NCBI GenBank assembly: GCA_902685375.1
Contig: LR738553.1
Location: forward strand, 27,217,840 to 27,281,839
DNA: 64,000 nucleotides
Direction: 5' to 3'
Origin: Neostethus bicornis
Lineage: Eukaryota; Chordata; Actinopteri; Atheriniformes; Phallostethidae
Position 1 is the first letter of the stretch; the number at the start of each line of letters is the position of its first letter. Under the pieces are notes generated by a model. That model saw nothing but the letters and a program-made list of their open reading frames with translations, made no database searches and was not told the origin of the DNA. Below are positions 1-60,311 of this stretch, piece by piece. Position numbers and translations under genes: made by a program.

Positions 1-500
1 ACCATCGACAGTAGACTGAGCTGGAGGAGCAACAGTACTGCTGTGTACAAGAAGACTTGCAGCCGACTTTACTTTCTAAGGAAACTGAGGTCCTTCAATG
101 TGTGCTGCAAGATCCTGGAGACCTTCTACCAGTCTGTGGTGGCCAGCACCTTGTTCTTCTCCGTCATCTGCTGGGGGAGCAGCATCGCAGCCAGTGACAC
201 CAACAGACTGAATAAACTAATCAGACTGGCTGGCTCTGTCATTGGCAACAAACAGGAATCACTTGAGGCAGTGGTGGAGAGGAGGTCACTGAACAAACCA
301 TGACCATCCTCTCTACCCACTCCTGGACGAACAGCAGAGCTCCTTCTCCAAGAGGCTCAGACAGCTCCGCTCGAGAACATCTCGTTACCGGAGGTCTTTC
401 TTTCCGTACGTGATCGGACTTTACAACGACTCACTTAGCAGATAGGAAGTTGTTGCTGTGACACACAAATTTCCCATGTGTGGGATCATTAAAGTAGATT
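1..500 (+). mobile_element. L2/CR1-like LINE 3' fragment
   Basis: The frame at 43-303 reads SRLYFLRKLRSFNVCCKILE, then FYQSVVASTLFFSVICWGSS and AVVERRSLNKP, the C-terminal part of a reverse transcriptase common in fish L2/CR1-type LINEs. A frameshift near 300 breaks it; downstream bases still read as the usual end of the ORF, then a short 3' UTR. It continues off the window on the left. Family naming is from recall. Confidence 0.7.
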
Positions 501-675
501 CTGATTTTTGTGATGTCTTTTATTTTGAAGGTGTGTTTACATTACCATAGTAACCAGGGTGCGTTCGAGCAGAGAGAATGTTTCCATGTTATAAAGACGC
601 TGCTAATAAATTTTCTCATGAGGACAAAGTGGATTTAAGTTTAGTGTTTATTTAAAAAAACATTTTTTTCAGGCT

Positions 676-764
676 GGTTTTATCACCTTTAGACCGGTCC
701 GTGAAAATATTGTCAGACACTAAACCGGTCCGTAGCGCAGAGAAGGTTGGGGACCCCTGTTCTA
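676..764. mobile_element. hAT-like terminal fragment
   Basis: Contains two copies of ACCGGTCCGT and ends GGTTGGGGACCCCTG, which resembles the end of fish hAT elements. Only one end is visible and no target duplication could be assigned. Confidence 0.45.
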
Positions 765-837
765 GATGGTGTCAGGGTGAGTGAGCCACTCAGTTTCTTC
801 TTTAATCCAACTTTTATCTCATTCTTTTGTTACTAAA

Positions 838-1160
838 TGAGACTCGGAGGAGGAGCTCGCTGTCGAGCCACTCCTCCTCCGGGTTGAGCGAAGCCAGATG
901 GGGTGGTTCAGGCATCTGGTCAGGATTCCTCCAAAGCGCCTCGCTGGTGAGGTGTATCAGGCATGTCCAATCAGGAGGAGACCAAGAGGCAGACCCCGAA
1001 CCTGCTGGGGAGACTATGTCTCACAGCTGGCTGGGGAACGACTCAGGATCCTTCCAGGTGAGCTGGAGGATGCAGCTGGGGCGGAGAAGCTTGGGCTTCC
1101 CATCTGAGGATGTTGCCCCGGCGACCCGGCCCCGGATGAGCGGAAGACAACTATCAAAGA
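838..1160 (+). mobile_element. LINE-A 3' tail without MS33 array
   Basis: The sequence reads the LINE-A reverse transcriptase C-terminus (frames give GWFRHLVRIP, RRRPRGRPRTCWGDYVSQLA) and ends at GGATGAGCGGAAGAC like the other copies. It is 5'-truncated downstream of the point where MS33 sits in other copies. Confidence 0.75.
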
Positions 1161-1808
1161 GTTGAACCTGTGCCACCTGCCTTTCATTTCATCACCTTGA
1201 AAACTTTCTCAGTTAATCTACAGATGGTTCTGAGTAACACTGGACAGTTTTAAACTCCATAGAAGGATGAAGATTCCGTACGTTGTGTTTTTCATCAAAG
1301 AGTCCACAAAGTTTTAATCCTATAAATATGTGATCATTCTGATTTTAATCCAAACATAAAACAATAAAAATCGAAGGAAAACATCGGACCAATCAATACG
1401 GTGTCAGTTTATCAGCTTAACGCCATCTATCACCTGCTTTCCTTCCGTCGTTACCATGGTGATTACTGTTTATATCATCCATTCAGAAGGACATCCCCCC
1501 CTTCTTCACGCTCCCCCTCCTGTTCAGCCAATAGATTCCAGTCCACTCCTGAGGGCTTCATGTAAACATGGGGTGGGGGATGGATTTTATCGGCTGTTTT
1601 AATAAGTAAATTATAACAATCATATTTCATCGTATTGACTAGCTGGTGGGTTTCGTCCCTCACGGTCATAATCAGGTCTTATTGGCAGGACGGAATGGGG
1701 ATGTTTCTGATTGGACGACGTGTTTACTGTTCTTTATTTGTTTTAAACGACCCGTTTAATCTGTAATGTTTGGTTTTAAAACTCACTTATAATTATTCTT
1801 TTCAGCAT
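1161..1808. other. intron sequence, nothing recognised
   Basis: AT-rich sequence without a supported gene. The minus-strand frame at 1475-1669 shows no familiar motif. Confidence 0.5.
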
Positions 1809-3756
1809 TCTCTCACCACACTGTCTCTAGACCAATCAGCATGGCCGCTCTCACCACACTGTCTCTAGACCAATCAGCATGGCCGCTCTCACCACACTGT
1901 CTCTAGACCAATCAGCATGGCCGCTCTCACCACACTGTCTCTAGACCAATCAGCACGGCCGCTCTCACCACACTGTCTCTAGACCAATCAGCACGGCCGC
2001 TCTCACCACACTGTCTCTAGACCAATCAGCACGGCCGCTCTCACCACACTGTTTCTAGACCAATCAGCATGGCCGCTCTCACCACACTGTCTCTAGACCA
2101 ATCAGCATGGCCGCTCTCACCACGCTGTCTCTAGACCAATCAGCATGGCCGCTCTCACCACACTGTCTCTAGACCAATCAGCATGGCCGCTCTCACCACA
2201 CTGTCTCTAGACCAATCAGCATGGCCGCTCTCACCACACTGTCTCTAGACCAATCAGCATGGCCGCTCTCACCACGCTGTCTCTAAACCAATCAGCATGA
2301 CCGCCCTCACCACACTGTCTCTAGACCAATCAGCATGGCCGCTCTCACCACACTGTCTCTAGACCAATCAGCATGGCCGCTCTCACCACACTGTCTCTAG
2401 ACCAATCAGCATGGCCGCTCTCACCACACTGTCTCTAGACCAATCAGCATGGCCGCTCTCAACATGCTGTCTCTAGACCAATCAGCATGGCCGCTCTCAC
2501 CACGCTGTCTCTAGACCAATCAGCATGGCCGCTCTCACCACACTGTCTCTAGACCAATCAGCATGGCCGCTCTCACCACACTGTCTCTAGACCAATCAGC
2601 ATGGCCGCTCTCACCACACTGTCTCTAGACCAATCAGCATGGCCGCTCTCAACATGCTGTCTCTAGACCAATCAGCATGGCCGCTCTCACCACCCTGTCT
2701 CTAGACCAATCAGCATGGCCGCTCTCACCACACTGTCTCTAGACCAATCAGCATGGCCGCTCTCACCACACCGTCTCTTGACCAATCAGCATGGCTGCTC
2801 TCACCACACTGTCTCTAGACCAATCAGCATGGCCGCTCTCACCACGCTGTCTCTAGACCAATCAGCATGACCGCCCTCACCACGCTGTCTCTAGACCAAT
2901 CAGCATGGCCGCTCTCACCACACTGTCTCTAGACCAATCAGCATGGCCGCTCTCACCACGCTGTCTCTAGACCAATCAGCATGACCTCCCTCACCACGCT
3001 GTCTCTAGACCAATCAGCATGGCCGCTCTCACCACGCTGTCTCTAGACCAATCAGCATGGCCGCTCTCACCACGCTGTCTCTAGACCAATCAGCATGGCC
3101 GCTTTCACCACGCTGTCTCTAGACCAATCAGCATGGCCGCTCCACCACGCTGTCTCTAGACCAATCAGCATGGCCGCTCTCACCACACTGTCTCTAGACC
3201 AATCAGCATGGCCGCTCTCACCACACTGTCTCTAGACCAATCAGCATGGCCGCTCTCACCACACTGTCTCTAGACCAATCAGCATGGCCGCTCTCACCAC
3301 ACTGTCTCTAGACCAATCAGCACGGCCGCTCTCACCACACTGTCTCTAGACCAATCAGCACGGCCGCTCTCACCACACTGTCTCTAGACCAATCAGTATG
3401 GCCGCTCTCACCACACTGTCTCTAGCCCATCAGCATGGCCGCTCTCACCACACTGTCTCTAGACCAATCAGCATGGCCGCTCTCACCACACTGTCTCTAG
3501 ACCAATCAGCACGGCCGCTCTCACCACACTGTTCTAGACCAATCAGCACGGCCGCTCTCACCACACTGTTTCTAGACCAATCAGCATGGCCGCTCTCACC
3601 ACACTGTCTCTAGACCAATCAGCACGGCCGCTCTCACCACACTGTTTCTAGACCAATCAGCATGGCCGCTCTCACCACGCTGTCTCTAGACCAATCAGCA
3701 CGACCGCCCTCACCACGCTGTCTCTAGACCAATCAGCATGGCCTCTCTCACCACGG
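1809..3756 (-). repeat. MS38 minisatellite, about 51 units
   Basis: Largest 38-bp array. The plus strand carries TCTCTAGACCAATCAGCATG followed by GCCGCTCTCACCACACTG. Strand is given as LINE-B sense. At the right edge ACCACGGTTTTCTACACTT is the reverse complement of LINE-B sequence just before the hinge, so the array is a LINE-B remnant missing its 3' part. Variant units recur (AACATGCTG at 2461 and 2651, exactly five units apart). Confidence 0.95.
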
Positions 3757-4642
3757 TTTTCTACACTTTAAAAGTTACTAAGCGATGGTTATTCAAAAAT
3801 TAAATATTACCTAAGATGTTCCTCCCAATCGCTGTGTAGGCATCGCATGCGATAACAGGTCATGATAGGCATTGTTGACATTTTCATGCCAACTTTTTAG
3901 ACACATTGGTTGGCTGTAGCGACCCAAAAATAACTCCAACCATGGACAGAGAGCATGGAGCCAAAAGCAGCACATCAAACCCTGCTTAATTTTGTTGGTA
4001 GAGTGGGAGTGGTTCACTTGCAGCAGACTATCAGATCGTATCGTATGGGTATGAACACAGTTGACACAGTTTGCGAAGCATTTTCTGTCAATATTTTTTC
4101 TCAGGTCAGGTAGCTGTTGCAGAAATGGTTTATTCCTGTCAGAAAACCTGCGCCTGTGTGTGTGTGTGATTCTAGCATAGGTGTCGTATCCCTGCCTCGA
4201 CACGTCCAACCTTCATCATCCCGTAATCTAGCAGCTTTCGATGTTTTCCATATTAAGCTGTCAGTCAATCCAGCTGTTGTGAGTTTCCTGACCTTGCTGA
4301 GACGATCTCAACATCTGTCCTCCAACCACAGACTGTCACAGTACGAACACCGAGCCGTGTGTCTGAGGCAATCTGAAATAAACAGCTGGAGGAAGATAAA
4401 GTTCCACGAGCCGCGGAGCCTGCAGATATTTACAATCTGACATTTTATTTCTCCTTTCTACCCAGCGTACGGGTATAAACGTGTACGCAGGATAAAACCT
4501 TAGTATGGAACGTGTTGGGTCAGGATCGGCCGTAGATCTACATGTCAGGTTCTGTTCTCTTAATCATTTCTGGACGTGAATCCAATCCAGTTTGTTTTCA
4601 AGAGTTAAAATAAATTTACATTGAAAAAAATTACATTTTAAA
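3757..4642. other. unassigned sequence with a 132-residue minus frame
   Basis: The minus frame 3811-4209 is open (Cys/His-containing, e.g. CFANCVNCVHTH) but has no motif I recognise and no splice or promoter support. It may be a decayed transposon fragment. Confidence 0.3.
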
Positions 4643-4771
4643 GGGGCGGCGCGGTGGGTAGCACAGTGGGCTCACAGCAAGAAGGTTATGGGTTCGAGTC
4701 CTGGGTGGAAAACTGTCCTTTCTGTGTGGAGTTTGCATGTTCTCCCCGTGTATGCATGGGAGAACATGCAA
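4643..4771 (+). mobile_element. tRNA-headed SINE-like repeat with fold-back end
   Basis: Has A-box-like GGTAGCACAGTGG and B-box-like GGTTCGAGTCC, then TGTGTGGAGTTTGCATG as in the other copies. It ends in a perfect 14-bp inverted repeat: TTGCATGTTCTCCC (4733-4746) and GGGAGAACATGCAA (4758-4771), loop 11 bp. Confidence 0.65.
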
Positions 4772-4789
4772 GCTGGCTAACTCCCTACG

Positions 4790-5130
4790 ACTGGCTGGTT
4801 ATGGAGTCATTCTGTTGACATGCTCGACCAGCTGCTGGCTCTCGGAGCCACATCCGTCGTGTCTGGAGGAGTTGGTTCAGTCCTGAGGGAGCTGAGGAGA
4901 AGGAGACGGTCTAGAGGAGGTGCTTTCTGTGTTTTTACGGTTTCCATGGAAACGTCCGGTTGCTCGCTTGAGGAACTGGAGGCGCTCACTCGGACCCAGT
5001 GAAATACAGAGAGACCAGTTTGGTGTTCTTCACTGCGACCTGGCTTTGTGACCCATTCAGGACTCCAGCTTTTGGGTTGCCAGGTTGGACACAGTGCGAC
5101 CAGACTGGGACGCCGGTGGATAGGAGCGAG
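4790..5130 (-). mobile_element. GCTAGC-associated dispersed element, unexpanded copy
   Basis: One of four copies (others 8476-8861, 26728-27037, 42868-43204). Shared landmarks in element orientation are CCTGGCAACCCAAAAGCTGG, the palindrome GTTTCCATGGAAAC (here 4940-4953), GACGGATGTGGCTCCGAGAG and AGAATGACTCCATAA. In this copy the last landmark is followed by a single GGGAGTTAGCC-type unit instead of a long array. No coding potential is convincing. Element class unknown. Confidence 0.7.
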
Positions 5131-5136
5131 TTCCAT

Positions 5137-5435
5137 TCAATTCAAAGAAGGTGGAGGTTCAAGTCCTGGGTGGGGACGAGGTTTGGAACACTTGCCTTTC
5201 TGTGTGGAGTTTGCATGTTCTACTCTGGTTTTCTCCCACTCTCCAAAAACAAGCATGTTAGGTTGATTTGCCGCTACATAATTGCCCTTAAGATTGATTG
5301 TGTGTGTGGATCGTTGTATGTGAGTGGCCCCGCGACAGACTGGCAACCCGTTCGGATTGTACCTTGCCTCTTGAAATCAGCCTGGATGGGCTCCGGCACC
5401 CCAGAAAAGGATAGATGGTTTAGTTTAGAAAGTTG
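5137..5435 (+). mobile_element. SINE-like dispersed repeat
   Basis: Shares GGTTCAAGTCCTGGGTGGGG, TGTGTGGAGTTTGCATGTTC, CCAAAAACAAGCATGTTAGG and GACAGACTGGC blocks with the copies at 46914 and 49575. The A-box end is lost or diverged. Confidence 0.65.
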
Positions 5436-5579
5436 TTTTACATCCAGACTCTGATTGGTTGAATCCAGTGACTCATAAATCCACGGGTCCATGTTGACCT
5501 GCTGTCAGTGACACATACTGTAGATCTGAGTGTGATAGGACACATCTTTACAGGCTCTAAGCTGTCCTAACGGCAGCAT

Positions 5580-5900
5580 CTAGAGGTTAAATTCCCTCCA
5601 TACCAGGTACAGGTAAGCTACTGTTGTAGCCACAGCAGCCCTGGAGCAGACTGATAGAACCCATCGCCCTTCTGACCATCACCAACCAATCACATACACC
5701 ATCCAGACTAGGCAATATGGGTGAAATGTCCTGCCCAGGGACACAGTGATAATTTAATCTCAACAGCCGTCCCACTGTGAAACCTGGGTCAGGGTTCCGG
5801 TGGTCTCCCATCCAAGTACAGCCCAGGTTGAGCATGCTTAGCTTCTGAGGTCTGACTGGATCAGGTACTGACAGGCTGGTATGGTCACTCCTGGCTGCTT
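5580..5900 (-). repeat. 5S rRNA-like repeat fragment
   Basis: On the minus strand, 5803-5865 reads GTCAGACCTCAGAAGCTAAG and later TACTTGGATGGGAGACC, which are 5S rRNA internal-promoter and 3' blocks. The adjoining sequence is not 5S. Best read as a 5S-derived SINE or a 5S pseudogene, not a functional rRNA gene. Confidence 0.5.
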
Positions 5901-6055
5901 GTGTTCCTGTTAGTCCTGGTTGATGGAGAGGATTCGTACGTATGTTTTCTCAGGATTTTGATGATTTGTGGTCGATCATAGTTCTTTTGAAACTTTTGAC
6001 AGGATCCCGAGTCAAAAAAAAAAGTAGTTTTTTCTTTCATAATCTAAAACGTGAC

Positions 6056-7198
6056 ATGTGGTTTCTGAGTTGAAGGACAACCAGTTGGCCTTTTTAGACT
6101 GCGCTGTGATCATAGGAGAGGACGGGAATTTGCAACTGGAAGTATACAGGAAACCCACTCACACAGACCAATACCTACAGTTTGACTCTAATCATCCATT
6201 GCAACACAAACTGGGCGTCATCAGAACTTTACAACACAGGGCTGAGGAGGTACCCACGAGCACAGAGGCTAAGAAGAAGGAGACACAGCATGTCCAAAAA
6301 GCCCTCTCGGTCTGTGGATACCCCAAATGGGCCCTGAATAGGGTGAGAACGTCCAAGAAACGTGAGAAGAGGGAAACAGAAACTGAGAAGAGGAAAAATG
6401 GAGTCTCTATTCCCTACGTGTCAGGACTGTCCGAGAAGTTACAGAGAATCTTCAGACAACATGACATCCCGGTTTTCTTTAAACCGGTCAACACATTACG
6501 GCAGAAACTAGTACATCCTAAAGACAAGATGCCCACAGAAAAACAGAGCAATGTAGTTTATTCAATCCAGTGCAGTGAAGGGAGCTGCAAAGAAAACTAC
6601 ATTGGTGAAACGAAGCAGCCACTCCACAAAAGACTTTACCAACACAGAAGAGAAGCCTCTAGTGGTCCACAGTCTGCTGTACATCTACATCTTAAATCCA
6701 CCAAACACACTTTTGAGGACAGTGAGGTGAAGATTCTAAGTAGAGAGAAAGGATGGTTTGAAAGAGGTGTGAAGGAAGCCATCTTTGTGATGAAAGAAAA
6801 TCCCTCACTGAATCGGAGTGGAGGCATTAGATACATTTTGCCCGGGATTTACAGCAGCCTTTTGAAGCCATGGACTAAAGATGACGCCTCGTGACCCAGA
6901 TTCACGCCTCTCGTTAGCAGGAATTTATATTCACTAGGCTTTTAGCATTTTTATAATAGGGTTCGTTTCCTGGTCTGTGGCTACAATAGGAGCCATTCAC
7001 GGCCATCATAGGTAACACAGGCTCATTGGTCGAGCCCTTCTTACTATTTTTTACCTTTTACTCAGGTTAGTATAAATAGATCCAGTTTTCAGTCCATTTC
7101 ATTCAGATTGAAAATGATTTCCGGATGGAAGTTGAAACGTCTCGTTCAAGAATTAAACAGTCCAGAAGACTTTTTTGAAACTTTTTCTACAAAGTTTC
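6056..7198 (+). mobile_element. Penelope-like retroelement, GIY-YIG end
   Basis: The open frame 6058-6894 (278 residues from its first Met, which is not a real start) begins with reverse-transcriptase tail residues (NQLAFLDCAVIIGEDG, YRKPTHTDQYLQFDSNHPLQ). It then has a basic linker and a GIY-YIG nuclease: NVVYSIQC...YIGETKQPLHKR, then H and E residues downstream (HLKSTKHTFEDSEVKI). This order is that of Penelope-like elements, which move by target-primed reverse transcription. The catalytic RT core is missing (5'-truncated). The flank to 7198 includes ACGTCTCGTTCAAGAATTAA and the end TTTTTGAAACTTTTTCTAC shared with the second copy at 33028-33919. Confidence 0.85.
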
Positions 7199-8085
7199 TG
7201 ACTTTTAACATCTTTAATCTTTAAACTCTCACTGATCTACATTTTTTTCTTTGCTTGCCTTCTTTTTTTTTTAATCTAGTCTCTATTTCGTCTCCTCATC
7301 GTCACCTCTCTTCTGAACGGTGCCACTGATCCCAGAAGATTAGAGCCTGTGTCAGAAGCATGTGATGGTTAATTAAATCCTTGGATCAATAAGGTTCACT
7401 CTGACTGTCTCAAACCGTCTCCCCCACTTTTTAAAAGTGGTTCCCTTCAGTTCAAAAACTTCTTCTTTATTTAGAAGGTTTTTAGGGCATAGAGACGTTT
7501 CTGTGATCAGCTCCATACGTTTGACATCTTCGACGTGTCCTTATTAACCTGTTTCTACTCGTCCTCTCTGACAGCTTTACACTTTTAAACCCACTTTGAT
7601 TCCTGGTGTAGAGACAGTCGGGTTTTCAGTCTCACTGGATCAAAAAAAAATGAACTGAAGCACCTGGACGTAGACGGTTGAACCGCAGAACTCTGCTGTT
7701 TAAATTCAAATCTGACGTTACATGAAACGGCCCGACTCTTTCACCTCCTGAGGAATATGTTTGAGATTCTGTCTGAGAAGTTTAAAGATCAAACTTCAGC
7801 CTCAAAGCAACAACCGACCCTTAAAAAGATGGCATTCTGCTTTGTGAGGTAATCATTCTCATTTCAAAGCATTTAAAGAGACAGTGTACCTTTTTTAACC
7901 GCTGTCAGGAAGACTTTCTGTTTGTATAAAATACAGAGAATAAACAACGAGGCTTTCAAATCCCTCATGATTTAATTACTGGGTAATTAAAATATAATAT
8001 TTAGAGCCTGCTCTGAAACACTGTATTAGAATGTGGGTGTGGTGGAGAACAAAATCCACAACCAAGAACAATATGGTGTTAAAAT
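7199..8085. other. intron sequence, nothing recognised
   Basis: No open frame, array or familiar element was seen. It was also searched on the minus strand for the next pard3 exon without success. Confidence 0.5.
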
Positions 8086-8410
8086 TCATTCATTCATCTT
8101 GTGAACCGTCCATCCCTATTGAGGTTTCAGGGGGAGCCGGAACCTATCCTGGCTGAGAGAGGGAGGGAAGGTGTACCCAGAACAGGTCTCCAGTCTGTTG
8201 TAGGCCCTTACACACACACACACAGACAACCATTCACACACACACTCATTCCTAGGGGCAATTTTATAGCAGCTAATCGCCTAACATGTATGTTTTTGGA
8301 GGAAACCAGAGAAAACCCACATATACACATGTAGAACATGCAAACTACACACAGAAAGACCAGTGTTCCAAGACTCGTCCCCATCCGGCAGTCGAACCTT
8401 GACGTTGTTT
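8086..8410 (-). mobile_element. SINE-like dispersed repeat
   Basis: Minus-strand copy of the repeat at 46914-47275. Landmarks are ATTCATCTTGTGAACC at the 3' end, CCTAGGGGCAATTTT, CTAACATGTATGTTTTTGGA and CATGCAAACTACACACAGAA. Confidence 0.65.
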
Positions 8411-8475
8411 GAATTGATTAGAATATACTTTATTGATCCCTGAAGGTAAATGTGAGTTCTGCTGTGTAAACACCC

Positions 8476-8861
8476 CAATCCCAGTCTGGTTGCCAGGTTA
8501 CCCACCTGGCAACCCAAAAGCTGGAGTCCTGAATGGATCCACAAAGCGAGGCCGCAGTGAAGAACACCAAACTGGTCTCTCTGTATTTCACTGGGTCCGA
8601 GTGAGCGCCTCCAGTTCCTCAAGCGAGCAACCGGACGTTTCCATGGAAACCGTGAAAACACAAGAAGTACCTCCTCTAGATCGTCTCCTTCTCCTCAGCT
8701 CCTCCAGATCGTCTCCTTCTCCTCAGCTCCTCCAGATCGTCTCCTTCTCCTCAGCTCCCTCAGGACTGAACCAACTCCTCCAGCCATGACGGATGAGGCT
8801 CCGAGAGCCAGCAGCTGGTCGCACATGTCAACATGCATGTAAACAGAATGACTCCATAAGC
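8476..8861 (+). mobile_element. GCTAGC-associated dispersed element
   Basis: Second copy of the element described at 4790-5130, leading straight into a GCTAGC array. The palindrome is at 8637-8650. It carries a local triplication of CTCCAGATCGTCTCCTTCTC (about 8675-8757). Confidence 0.7.
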
Positions 8862-9163
8862 AGCTAGCCGTTAGGAGCTAGCCATAGGGAGCTAGCCATA
8901 GGGAGCTAGCCATAGGGAGCTAGCCATAGGGAGCTAGCCATAGGGAGCTAGCCATAGGGAGCTAGCCGCCGGGAGCTAGCCGTCGGGAGCTAGCCGCCAG
9001 GAGCTAGCCCTCGAGAGCTAGCCGTCTGGAGCTAGCCGTCGGGAACTAGCCGTCAGGAGCTAGCCATAGGGAGCTAGCCGTCAGGAGCTAGCCATAGGGA
9101 GCTAGCCATAGGGAGCTAGCCATAGGGAGCTAGCCGTCAGGAGCTAGCCATAGGGAGCTAGCC
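8862..9163 (+). repeat. GCTAGC minisatellite, 14-bp unit
   Basis: About 21 units of GAGCTAGCCATAGG and close variants, starting right after the AGAATGACTCCATAA end of the dispersed element. Confidence 0.95.
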
Positions 9164-9278
9164 AAGAATTAGAACATAAAATGCAAAAAAACCCTCCATT
9201 TTTTTAAAATAGGGAGCCAATCAGGACGCATCATGAAACTATCTGACCTTAAACCTGAAAAATTTCTGTCCTCGTCAC

Positions 9279-10961
9279 CAGAGGTGTCAAAAGTACCAAC
9301 ATTTTCTACTCAAGTAGAAGTATAAATACCGAGTTAAAAAACTACTTTAGTAAAAGTAGAAGTATCAACTCAAGTTTTCTACTTAAGTAAAAGTAAAAAG
9401 TAACCTATTTTAAAACTACTTCAAGTAAAAAAAGTAAAAGTAATTTTCAGAAAAAAAGGAATATTGTTAACAAAAGCGTATGAACATATTTTTTAACTAT
9501 TATCACATGCTTTAAGGAGCAGAAAATATGATAATAAATGAAAGTGTTGTGGTGAAACTTTATGAATCAGAAACATTTATTTCTTAATAATCTTTATTGG
9601 AAATCGATTAATGAACACAATCAAATGTATTAACATAAGCAGGGCATTATGTAACGTCCCTTCAGCTACCAAGCTTCACTCTGCATCACCTAATTTAACC
9701 AACTTCAGCAGACGCAAACACACTCAATGTAAAAAAAAATAAATAAATGAAAAAAAAAAGACCAAAAGGCTTTTTTAAGCCTTGAAGGCAGCTAGTTTTC
9801 AAAGTTCTTTGAGCCAATACTGAATAGTTGATAAGGTTGGGAGTGCCACATACAGCCTGCGTGACACCTGGAACCAGCGTTGCCAGGTGGGAGGTGCTGG
9901 ATTATCGTACTAATGACGTAAAACTATCGTATTTTACAAAAAATATCGTACACCCAGTAAAACCACGCCCATTGACAAAATAACACCCTTTACATGCACT
10001 CGTAAGGCAGTGGGAGTGAAGGAAACACACAGGAGGCAAAATCCTTGGATTCTTTTTCTAAAATTTTAAGAACTGTAAAAATGAAAAAATAACCAGGGAA
10101 ATAAGATTTTAAAAAACCAGTAGGGGCGGGACGTAGGAGACGGTTAATATAAATTTACATATATACATATCTACATATATATGTGTACATATAAAGTTTT
10201 TTTAATGTTAACCCAAACATCTACATGATACAAAATCTAAGCAATGTGTAGTTTTAATCTCCTCAGTCAGTCTTTATAAACTAATCAATAACATTTTGGA
10301 TGCTTTTAAGCACAAATACTTCATCCACTACTATTTATGGATTAATCAGTTCAATTAGCTTTGTTTCTAAAGATAAAATAGTGCGTCACAGATCAAAGTT
10401 ATTTTTATAAAAATACCATCTACAACATTTTCAGCAAAGACGTTTACAATAACCGCAGACTGAAAATAATAATAATTATAATGAAACATTTCATTGCTGT
10501 TGTTTTTTTTTTTTTTAAAAACTGATAATTCACTCAAAGTTCAGTGTTGCGGCATCAGAAAAGCTTTGATTTCCTAGCCCGCATCAAGTCTCAAACACAG
10601 AAATTAACGTTCCTGGCTGCTCTTTAAAAGTTTGTGGGCGGGGCTACTCGCCCCAAAGTAATGATTGACTGGACCTTTCAGCCAATCATTCATCTGTTCC
10701 TTTGTTTGATGCATTCAGGGTTCAAAAAAAAAAAAAAACTCCGACAAACAGTCGCGGCTGTTTAACGGTGACAAAATGGAGAAAGTAGTGAATACTTTTT
10801 ATAAAATTAACGTAGTAAAAGTACAGATAATTGCATAAAAAAGTAGTGAGTAAAAGTATAAAGTAGACAAAAAAATAATTACTTCGTTAAAGTAAAGATA
10901 ACGAGATTTTCTACTTGAGTAAGGTAACAAAGTAGTCTTACTTCGCTACTTGACACCTCTG
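9279..10961. mobile_element. non-autonomous hAT element with perfect target duplication
   Basis: Terminal inverted repeats CAGAGGTGTCAA (9279) and TTGACACCTCTG (to 10961) are flanked by the identical 8-bp target duplication CTCGTCAC (9271-9278 and 10962-10969), the hallmark of hAT transposons. Subterminal regions are rich in AAGTAGAAGTA and AGTAAAAGTA motifs on both strands. There is no transposase frame inside, so it would need a helper. Confidence 0.92.
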
Positions 10962-10969
10962 CTCGTCAC

Positions 10970-11503
10970 ACAGGATGACGATGGAAACCAAAATAACCCC
11001 AAAGCGTTTCACCTTTAAAATCAAATTCTTTTTTTTTCTGCTCCTAAATTTCCTGAAAATCTCATCAAAACTCACTTTGAGATTCACTGCAGACAGAATT
11101 TATAAACCCTGCTTTTCTGGTTGGAGGTAATTAAGGAAAAAAACTGCAAGAAACGATCGGAAAACAGTTAATTACATCAGCACTGTGGATCCGGTGTGCT
11201 GTTCATCGATAGGCTGATGAAATCCCCTCCCTGTATGAGCAGGTCTGTCAGCGGTGAGGAGCCGAGGAGCCGATCGCCTGCTCTAATACGACTACAGAGC
11301 TCAGATCTGAGCCCGACCGTGTCAGTCAGAGTGACGGGAAATTGACCCAAATAAAAGCAGGTGGTAGAGATTGGGACCGATGGTAATCCCTGAGGTGTGT
11401 GTGTGTAATAAAACATCAGTGTTTGGAGGGTGTGAGTAACAGAGAGACGTACAGATGACACGTTTAAAACATGAATAATCACTGTTGTTTTTATTAAACT
11501 CAC
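10970..11503. other. intron downstream of the 11504-11651 exon
   Basis: Follows the exon's GTGAGT donor on the minus strand. No feature beyond the hAT boundary was seen. Confidence 0.5.
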
Positions 11504-59914
<48,411 letters not shown>

Positions 59915-60311
59915 CTGAAAACAGAAAATATCAAATAAAGATTCATCTGATTAATAAACCCAAACAAAACCCAAACGCTCTGACTCTGTACAGTAACTAC
60001 AGTAATACTCAGATTTAGATTAGATGAGAGGACTTTATTCTTATTGAGCCACAAGAGAACAACAAAATTACAGTTCTAGTACACCCCACTCTGGTTGAAG
60101 ACACCTGTACCAGAGCCAGGAGAGTGAGAACATGCAGATAAGTGCAGGAGTTTTATTGTCATACGTAGATTCACACACGAAGAACGTTAAAAACAAATCA
60201 TTACTCACACTCAGCACCAGAGAGCGCTGAAGGTGAGTGATTAAATAACAACATCTGAGGAAAGACAGATAAGCATAGTCGGAGACAAACGTGGAATGTT
60301 TTGGAGCACGG
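59915..60311. other. intron upstream of the first visible exon
   Basis: No further pard3 exon was recognised. Confidence 0.5.

Noticed and set aside
1809..3756. CRISPR array
   Set aside because: The units are contiguous 38-bp tandem repeats with no unique spacers, in a vertebrate genome with intron-exon genes.
6058..6894. Host GIY-YIG nuclease gene
   Set aside because: The RT tail upstream, the second copy at 33028-33919 and the shared terminal sequence mark it as a Penelope-like element.
8675..8757. Separate minisatellite
   Set aside because: Only three copies of a CTCCAGATCGTCTCCTTCTC segment inside one dispersed element; noted there instead.
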